From: Phycisphaerae bacterium
Lineage (GTDB): Bacteria; Planctomycetota; Phycisphaerae; Sedimentisphaerales; SM23-30
DNA length: 38,804 nt
Direction of reading: 5' to 3'
NCBI GenBank assembly: GCA_016342495.1
Contig: JAEIOG010000045.1
Span: 1 to 38,804 of the forward strand
Positions 33,029 to 38,804 of this stretch are shown here, in pieces (within the stretch, counting starts at the first letter, position 1; every line of letters begins with the position of its first letter). Both the position numbers and the translations under genes were made by a program. The notes under the pieces were generated by a model, which was not told the origin of the DNA, did no database searches, and saw only the letters and a list, made by a program, of their open reading frames with translations.

Positions 33029-33412
33029 TTATTTACTTAGTGCTACCGCCGATGCTATGGCTAAACCTGCTGCATGGGTGATACTGACACTGATCTGGTC
33101 GATGCCGAGTTGTTCGGTGAGTTCTTTGGCCCGGTTATAGAGGTTTATTTGGGGCTGGCCATCGACATTATTGATGGTTTCGACATCAGTCCAGTTAATC
33201 TTTTCGCGCAGGCCAGTACCGATCATCTTTAGAACCGCCTCTTTGACCGCAAAACGGCCGGCTAAACGTTCGACAGGGTTTCGATGCTTGTTGGCATAGG
33301 CCAACTCAGCTTCGGTATAGATTTTTGTGGTAAAATGGTCACCATGTTTAGACAACATTTTTTCGATGCGGCTGCATTCAACCAGGTCGATACCGTGAAA
33401 TAACATTTTCAT
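33029..33412 (-). CDS. acpS: Holo-[acyl-carrier-protein] synthase
   Basis: A 127-residue enzyme of normal length. Asp9 in HGIDLVECSRIEKML and Glu58 in GRFAVKEAVLKMIGTG are the metal-binding residues of the 4'-phosphopantetheinyl transferase fold; the C-terminal SVSITHAAGLAIASAVA is also typical. It transfers the phosphopantetheine arm from coenzyme A to a Ser of acyl carrier protein and so activates fatty-acid synthesis. It converges with the SWIM gene and follows the M48 protease gene by 61 bp on the same strand. Confidence 0.97.
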   Translation of the reverse strand: MKMLFHGIDLVECSRIEKMLSKHGDHFTTKIYTEAELAYANKHRNPVERLAGRFAVKEAVLKMIGTGLREKINWTDVETINNVDGQPQINLYNRAKELTEQLGIDQISVSITHAAGLAIASAVALSK

Positions 33413-33473
33413 TGTTGACCCCCGGGTTGCATAGGCTTTAAAAGGGATAAGTTGAGAAAAGGAGAAAAGGTTT

Positions 33474-34895
33474 TCAAGCTATCAGCCCCCCCAGCAGGAT
33501 GAAGATGGCAAATACTGCTGCAATTATAATTTTTATCGCCCGGCAAAACTTATTATATCGCTGCATGGCCCCCGGTTCGGTGGCCAGCTGATGGAGAAAC
33601 TCCATGCGGGACCCCAAAGAGGAATGACGCCAACTCTTTGCGTGTACGCTGATTCCGTTAAGAATGGCTATCCGGTGTAAGGCATTGCTCATAGTGGCTG
33701 CCCCGTGCATTGAAAGGCAGTCAGGTCTTTCATAAGGAATAAAAAGACTTCCGGCAGCATAGACATCGGCCTGTCTTTCAAACCTGCGTGATACCCAACC
33801 AAACAAAACAAACCAGCCTACAATCGCTGCGATACTGGCAGCGAAGATAATATAATCGACAATAACAGGCGTCCAATCACGCTGGTCGAAAACATATTTC
33901 AAAGCTCGGTCAAGATAATCAATACCCATCGCCGCTAAGCCTCCGCTGGCCATAACAAATAAGACCAGGAACAGAATATGGTGATGTTTAACATGGCCGG
34001 CTTCATGACCGCATACCGCTTTGATTTGTTCATCGGGCATGTTCTCAATTAAGGCATCGCTAAGCAGGACAAAACGCACCTGTGGAATCAGACCCATCAC
34101 CGCAGCATTGCTCATACCGCTATAGGTATCCCAAAGCAGAATGTCATGGTAACGCAATTTCTGTTTAGCGCAAAAGTCACTTAGAATTGATCGCAAAGGG
34201 CCATCGGGGAGGCTACGAGTCCGCCATATATGCTTTAAAACCAGCGGCGAAATGATAAAAACCAAACCAATACCCAGCAAAACGAGCACCTGAGATGCAT
34301 TTGTATCATTACCTTCGGCATCTTTGGGCATGGCTAGTTCGACAATATCTTTGATGGTAATAACCATCAGTAAAGGCATCAGCATAATCATCAGATTATT
34401 GCGGATCTGGAAAGACATATACTGGCCAACAGTCCAAACTGGTCGGGTAGAAATCCCCGAAGATAAACGGCCCGTCATGACATGCTCCTTAACGAAGCGA
34501 CTGAGCGGGTAAAAACAATACCACTTAGCGCAAAGCATCAAAACAAAGGGCAAAAGGAGGGCCAGCTCATCAATTAAAATAAAACGATCCAACTGCCAGT
34601 CTAAGATAATCAATTTTGCCCAGCCAAAGGATATTAATTGGATGCCATAGGCTGTTACGATGATAATATTGCTGAAAAAATCCAGCTTACGCGGCAGAAC
34701 CAACATTGCGTTGGCCGGGTCTTCCATTGCCTGAAGCTTTTTTAGCAAGGTTAGACTGCTTAGACGAAATAATGACCAGATAACAATACTGCTACCGGCA
34801 ACAATAGCTAAGGACTGGCCCCCGGAAAAGGCGATAAACCTCTCGGGAAGCTCTCCGATGGCATCGCCAATCAGCATGGCCATGAATATGGACAT
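33474..34895 (-). CDS. Membrane-bound M48-family zinc metalloprotease
   Basis: A protein of 473 residues from the ATG at 34895; a TTG at 34913 would add six residues and is equally possible, as neither start has a clear SD. Several membrane helices occur before and after the catalytic site. The zinc site HEAGH lies in AVCGHEAGHVKHHHILFLVL (near residue 297), and the third ligand Glu is expected in WVSRRFERQADVYAAG, which follows the next helix pair. This is the layout of M48 proteases (HtpX and Ste24-like), here closer to Ste24-like in size. They digest misfolded or tagged membrane proteins. The substrate here is unknown. It lies between a lipoprotein gene and acpS. Confidence 0.9.
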   Translation of the reverse strand: MSIFMAMLIGDAIGELPERFIAFSGGQSLAIVAGSSIVIWSLFRLSSLTLLKKLQAMEDPANAMLVLPRKLDFFSNIIIVTAYGIQLISFGWAKLIILDWQLDRFILIDELALLLPFVLMLCAKWYCFYPLSRFVKEHVMTGRLSSGISTRPVWTVGQYMSFQIRNNLMIMLMPLLMVITIKDIVELAMPKDAEGNDTNASQVLVLLGIGLVFIISPLVLKHIWRTRSLPDGPLRSILSDFCAKQKLRYHDILLWDTYSGMSNAAVMGLIPQVRFVLLSDALIENMPDEQIKAVCGHEAGHVKHHHILFLVLFVMASGGLAAMGIDYLDRALKYVFDQRDWTPVIVDYIIFAASIAAIVGWFVLFGWVSRRFERQADVYAAGSLFIPYERPDCLSMHGAATMSNALHRIAILNGISVHAKSWRHSSLGSRMEFLHQLATEPGAMQRYNKFCRAIKIIIAAVFAIFILLGGLIA

Positions 34896-34936
34896 TATCA
34901 CTATTATCTGCAAATTATTTTATCTCATAAAACAAG

Positions 34937-34961
34937 AACCCATCGAAGCTTTCGATGGGTT
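34937..34961 (-). terminator. Terminator between the lipoprotein and protease genes
   Basis: AACCCATCGAA and TTCGATGGGTT form an 11-bp perfect stem with a 3-base loop, 49 nt after the lipoprotein stop. T-rich sequence flanks it on both strands (TTGTTTT on the minus side), so it can stop transcripts in either direction. Confidence 0.7.
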
Positions 34962-35009
34962 TTATCTGAACCAAACTTAGTGCCTTGACAATATTAAAGT
35001 CGCCAGTTT

Positions 35010-35792
35010 TTACTGGCCGGTAGTCATCATTTTCAAACGCCGTTGGGCATAGCCAACATTATTGGTATGACTTTTTTCCAATTCGATAGCCAGTTCATAA
35101 AATTTCATGGCGTTAATGGAATCATTAAGCTTATCATCATAGATCCGGGCTACGGTATAGCGAACCGGATACTCTGTCGCGGGGTTCCATTGCCAAACCC
35201 GCTGATAATAAATCAAGGCTGTATAGTAGTCAGCCTTGCGGTTGTAGATTTCACCGATCATATAAGCGGCATCTTCAATTTTGTCACTGCGGGGATAATC
35301 AATAATGATCTGGTCAAACAAATCGCAGGCTCGCTGCATTTTGGCCTTGTCGTCACCGGAGAACAATGAGCCTTTAGCAGAATTAAACAATACTACTGCT
35401 TCATTATAAATCGAATCAGCTTCTGCGATAGCATCAGAAGGTCGCAAATCCGGCCCGGCAATCTCGGCAATCATCAGGTATTCACGTTTGGGTACCATTT
35501 TTAAGGCCGCCAACTCCTGGCTGGCCCATTGGGCTTTGAGATGATTGCCCTGCTGGGAGTAAAAATCTATTAATTGTCCCAGCTGTTGCTGATAATTTTC
35601 CCGATATTGGGCCATTTTTTCGACTCTGGCAGCTTCATTAGTCCTTTGATTGTCAGAATTAGCTGACCAGCCCAGCGGATTCTGGGCTGCTAACTGGATT
35701 TCTGTCTTAGTTGTTTCACAACCGGCCAGAAAGGCCCCAGCTAAGGCCAAGACTACGTAAGTTCCATTTTTACAGATATTTACAAAGGTCAT
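35010..35792 (-). CDS. Outer-membrane-type lipoprotein with TPR-like repeats (BamD/YfiO-like)
   Basis: A 260-residue protein read from ATG at 35792, which has AGGAGG just upstream; an earlier ATG at 35825 overlaps that SD and is rejected. The signal peptide ends in a lipobox (FLAGC, Cys25). The C-terminal half has helical repeats: DQIIIDYPRSDKIEDAAYMIGEIYN and YYTALIYYQRVWQWNPATEYPVR (shortened), ending NSINAMKFYELAIELEKS. These match the tetratricopeptide pattern of BamD/YfiO-like or Tol-Pal-associated proteins. Such proteins act as scaffolds for outer-membrane assembly or envelope complexes; the exact role here is not readable. It has its own terminator. Confidence 0.82.
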   Translation of the reverse strand: MTFVNICKNGTYVVLALAGAFLAGCETTKTEIQLAAQNPLGWSANSDNQRTNEAARVEKMAQYRENYQQQLGQLIDFYSQQGNHLKAQWASQELAALKMVPKREYLMIAEIAGPDLRPSDAIAEADSIYNEAVVLFNSAKGSLFSGDDKAKMQRACDLFDQIIIDYPRSDKIEDAAYMIGEIYNRKADYYTALIYYQRVWQWNPATEYPVRYTVARIYDDKLNDSINAMKFYELAIELEKSHTNNVGYAQRRLKMMTTGQ

Positions 35793-36037
35793 AACTGCCT
35801 CCTGCATTATTAATTGTTTATACATTCCGTATTGTTATCGCCCATTTGCATACCATTTAAGCAAGAACAGATACCACACAGTTGAAAATTTTAACGCCAA
35901 ATGCCCACAATAGCAAATATTTTCATAGCTAATTTTAATATCAATGTTTATTTCAGGGCGATTTAATTCTTGAAATATTGATACAAAACTGTACAATAAA
36001 TAATAAGAGCGTACTCCATCGGTTTAGGAATAACAAT

Positions 36038-38547
36038 ATGAGGTTAAATCAACAGATGATTAAAATGCTTAAAACAAATACAGCAATACTTTTGATAGTT
36101 TTTTGTAGTAACCTGCTGGCATTTCCTGGCGGTGATGGAACTTTTCAAGAACCATATCAGATTGCCACAGTCCAGGACTTGCTAGATGTTAATAACGATC
36201 TGGCGGCACATTACATTTTAGCCAATGACGTCGACCTGTCCCCGGCGGTCACAACCCTGCCAGCTTTCGGTACCGCATTAATCGCCCCAGACATTGACAG
36301 CATCGACATTGTTTTTGATGGTGCAGGCTTTAAAGCAGCTTTAATGGCGATGGCCACAAAATACTTAATCTCACAATTGATGCCAGCACCAGCAATAATG
36401 ACTATCTGGGCCTTTTTGGTCAGATAGAAGACAATGCCAAAATCATAAACCTGGCCATTGAAAACTGTTCTATCACTGGCGGAATATCATCTCAGGTCAT
36501 CGGGCCCATAGCGGGTAGCATAATATCTGGGCGAATCGCTAACAGCTATTGTACCGGCCAGGTCACTGGCTATAACTATGTGGGAGGCCTTTGCGGCGGT
36601 GCTATGAACAGCACTATCAAAAATTGCTTCAGCACGGTATCGATTCTGACCAATAATTCTTCCGGCGGACTTATCGGTTTGTGTGATACAACCACAATCA
36701 TAAATGCCTACACCACCAGCCCTGTTAATGCCGCGGGCAACAACCCACACACCCTTGGTGCTATGATTGGGTTAGAAGACATTTTCACAGGAGGGCCAAG
36801 CATATATCAGAATTGTATTACAAATATCGATACCGCTAATGTCGGCGTAGCTATCGGCTATGGTCTCATATTGCCCCAGGGCGTTATCGCTGTTACAACT
36901 GAGCAAATGCAACAAGTGCATACCTATGCCAACTGGAGCTTTGCCGATTATGATAATAATATTTATGGCCACTGGACTATAACTGAAAATCAAATGCCCA
37001 TTCCTGCTGTTTTTCATGAATATAATGATAGCACCATTCCCGATGTCACGGCAATGAACGCGAGTCAGGCTCTGGAGGCCTTCAATAACCAGGGATTAGA
37101 TGTCGCGGTAATTAATCAAGTTTACAGTCTCTCTGTTCCTGCAGGAATCGTTACGGGCCTTTCGGCAAGTTTCAATCAGCCTGTCAACTCTAACACTAGC
37201 GATCTTGAAATATATGTTTCACTGGGCAACAATGGTGATGGCAGCAATCAATCTCCCTATCCCATAGCCTGTCAGCGGGATATTCAATACTTAGCCGCCC
37301 ACCCTGAACTATATGATAAATGTTTTCGATTAACAGCTGATATTTATTTCGACCGGGCCAGAACATACCCCAAGGCCATTATCGCTTATGACCAGATTCC
37401 CCTGTCGCTAAATCAAAAATCTTTTGAAAGCGAATTTAGCGGCACTGAATTTACTGGCAAGCTGGATGGCGCTAATCATAAAATTGTCAATATGACCATC
37501 GACCTGCTATCCAATATATCTGACAGCACAGATAATTATTCAGGATTATTTGGCAAGTTAGGCCAGAACGCGGAAATATCCAATCTTGTTATCGATAATT
37601 ATTTCATTGATAATGGCATCCAATATACAGACCAGTTATATAGCGGTTCGCATTATACCGGCGCACTTTGCGGCAAAACCGCTGGCACCACAATTAATTG
37701 TAGTTCCTCTGGCATAATCAGTAGTGGCCCCAAAAGCTTTGCTATCGGTGGACTTTGTGGCACAGTCGAAGGTGCTGACATCTACAACCCTACATTACTA
37801 ATAGATTCATGTTACTCAAATTCTTATATATTTGCTGATAATGGTTCTCGCAAAATGGGTGGATTATGTGGCGGGATAATATCTGCCAATGCCACCGAAT
37901 GCCATGCGGCAGGTAAAATAACTGCTTATGCCGCAAGAAGCATTGGCGGCTTTGTGGGTTATAATAACGGACTTAACACCTTGACATCAAATTGCTATAG
38001 CCTAGTTGATCTGGAACTTTATTATTCTGATTCTATCGGGGGCTTCGTTGGTGACAATAATGCCCAGGGCCATCTGCTTAACTGCTATACCGCGGGAAAA
38101 ATGACCGGTGGCAACTGTACTCATTATGCCGGCTTCTGCGGTAATAATTCCAATAAAATAGTTTCATGCTACTGGGACAGCCAGTTTTCAGGTCTGGAAA
38201 ATGGCATAGATCGTTTGAGCGATTATGATAATGATGTTACTGGTTTGACTACCAAACAATTGCAGAATGTTGATACTTTTGCTGATAGCGACTGGGACTT
38301 TAGCTACACCGATGGCAACCCGGCAATCTGGCAGATACGCTCTGATATCGACAGCTACCCTCAACTCACCTGGCAATTCCCCACTGGTGACACTAATAGC
38401 GATATGGTTGTAGACCTGACGGACTTTTGCCAATTATCTAGCATTTGGCTCAGTGATGAAGCCAGCCCATGTGATATTGATGAAAATAATTTAATTAATA
38501 TTAACGATTTAATCCTCATGCTAAATAATTGGCTGGTAGAGAATTAG
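36038..38547 (+). pseudogene. GLUG-repeat/PASTA surface protein broken by one missing base
   Basis: Reading starts at ATG 36038 (AGGAA eight bases upstream) with a signal peptide (AILLIVFCSNLLA) and runs in frame to ...FDGAGFK near 36334. The true frame then continues one base off as FNGDGHKILNLTIDAS. Adding one G at 36335 would give FKGSFNGDGHKI, the usual GLUG-protein sequence, and an 836-residue protein ending at 38547. Domains: an N-terminal start region (PYQIATVQDLLDVNN), GLUG repeats (GGLCGGAMNSTIKNC, GGLCGTVEGADI, GGLCGGIISANATEC, GGFVGDNNAQGHLLNCY), a PASTA-like segment (37027-37230) and a C-terminal dockerin-like pair (DTNSDMVVDLTDFCQLSSIW; DIDENNLININDLILMLNNW). Likely an adhesin or glycan-binding surface protein when intact. 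Confidence 0.85.
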
Positions 38548-38589
38548 CTAGTGCTTCGTCATGCTTAAATAATTGGGCTAAAATGCGAA

Positions 38590-38680
38590 TTGTCATCCTC
38601 GCGCAGGCGGGGATCTAGTAAGCATAGTTTATTGTTTTGACTTAAAAAGATGGATTCTCGCCTGCGCGGGAATGACACAA
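38590..38680. repeat. MITE-like dispersed repeat, copy 2
   Basis: About 90 bp bounded by imperfect inverted repeats of ~26 bp: TGTCATCCTCGCGCAGGCGG on the left against the reverse complement of the right end, TGTCATTCCCGCGCAGGCGA. A diverged copy lies at 27921-28007. It follows the GLUG gene by 42 bp. The rest of 38681-38804 holds nothing recognisable. Confidence 0.7.
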
Positions 38681-38804
38681 TCCTAATTCAAATCAACCCC
38701 AATATTTAGTCTTAACGAAACACTATCGCTTAGTCATAATTAAAGGTTTGGGTCAATATTGCCGATACATCTCCATATGAAGATAACTGTTATTTGATTA
38801 TGGA

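Overview
The window looks like a chromosomal segment of a planctomycete, most likely class Phycisphaerae (a Sedimentisphaerales-type lineage). This is an inference from gene content: an AT-leaning genome, many secreted LamG proteins, C-terminal dockerin-like signatures of the form D-x-N-x-D-x-x-V-x-L-x-D-F-x(6)-W, an ECF sigma factor followed by a FecR/LamG protein, a Tat-exported sulfatase, and a PEP-CTERM protein. No rRNA, tRNA or CRISPR array was recognised.

Layout. 1-2050 is a repeat-rich, decayed stretch: a gene tail cut by the window edge, a frameshifted zinc-ribbon gene missing from a simple ORF scan, a PEP-CTERM protein, and a 21-bp tandem array. 2054-4790 is one secreted alpha/alpha-toroid-type protein bracketed by two ~100-bp inverted repeats. 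4811-7618 holds a Gfo/Idh/MocA oxidoreductase and an MFS transporter, divergently transcribed. 7627-18854 is an 11-kb same-strand block: ECF sigma factor, FecR/LamG protein (GTG start overlapping the sigma stop), two tandem LamG/Ig paralogues, a sulfatase, and a third, larger LamG/dockerin-like protein. It reads as a regulated surface module for sensing, binding and desulfating a sulfated polysaccharide.

19204-23166 has an Fsr-like MFS exporter overlapping a small gene, an intergenic repeat cluster containing a MITE-like insertion (13-bp terminal inverted repeats, 5-bp target duplication), a DEAD-box RNA helicase, and the 3' remnant of a dockerin-like gene. 23616-28876 is mainly housekeeping: a DUF485 + sodium:solute symporter pair, elongation factor P, a MEMO-family protein, nucleoside diphosphate kinase and a cupin. 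29266-32951 is a SNF2 helicase with a SWIM-zinc-finger partner that carries a C-terminal XRE-like HTH. 33029-35792 encodes AcpS, an M48 protease and a TPR-type lipoprotein, and 36038-38547 is a large GLUG-repeat/PASTA/dockerin-like surface protein broken by a single-base deletion.

Most unusual observations: the inverted-repeat-bounded secreted gene; the 21-bp (7-codon) array; the MITE; the sigma/FecR/LamG/sulfatase block; the SWIM-HTH fusion; and three broken genes whose reading frames can be reconstructed by eye.
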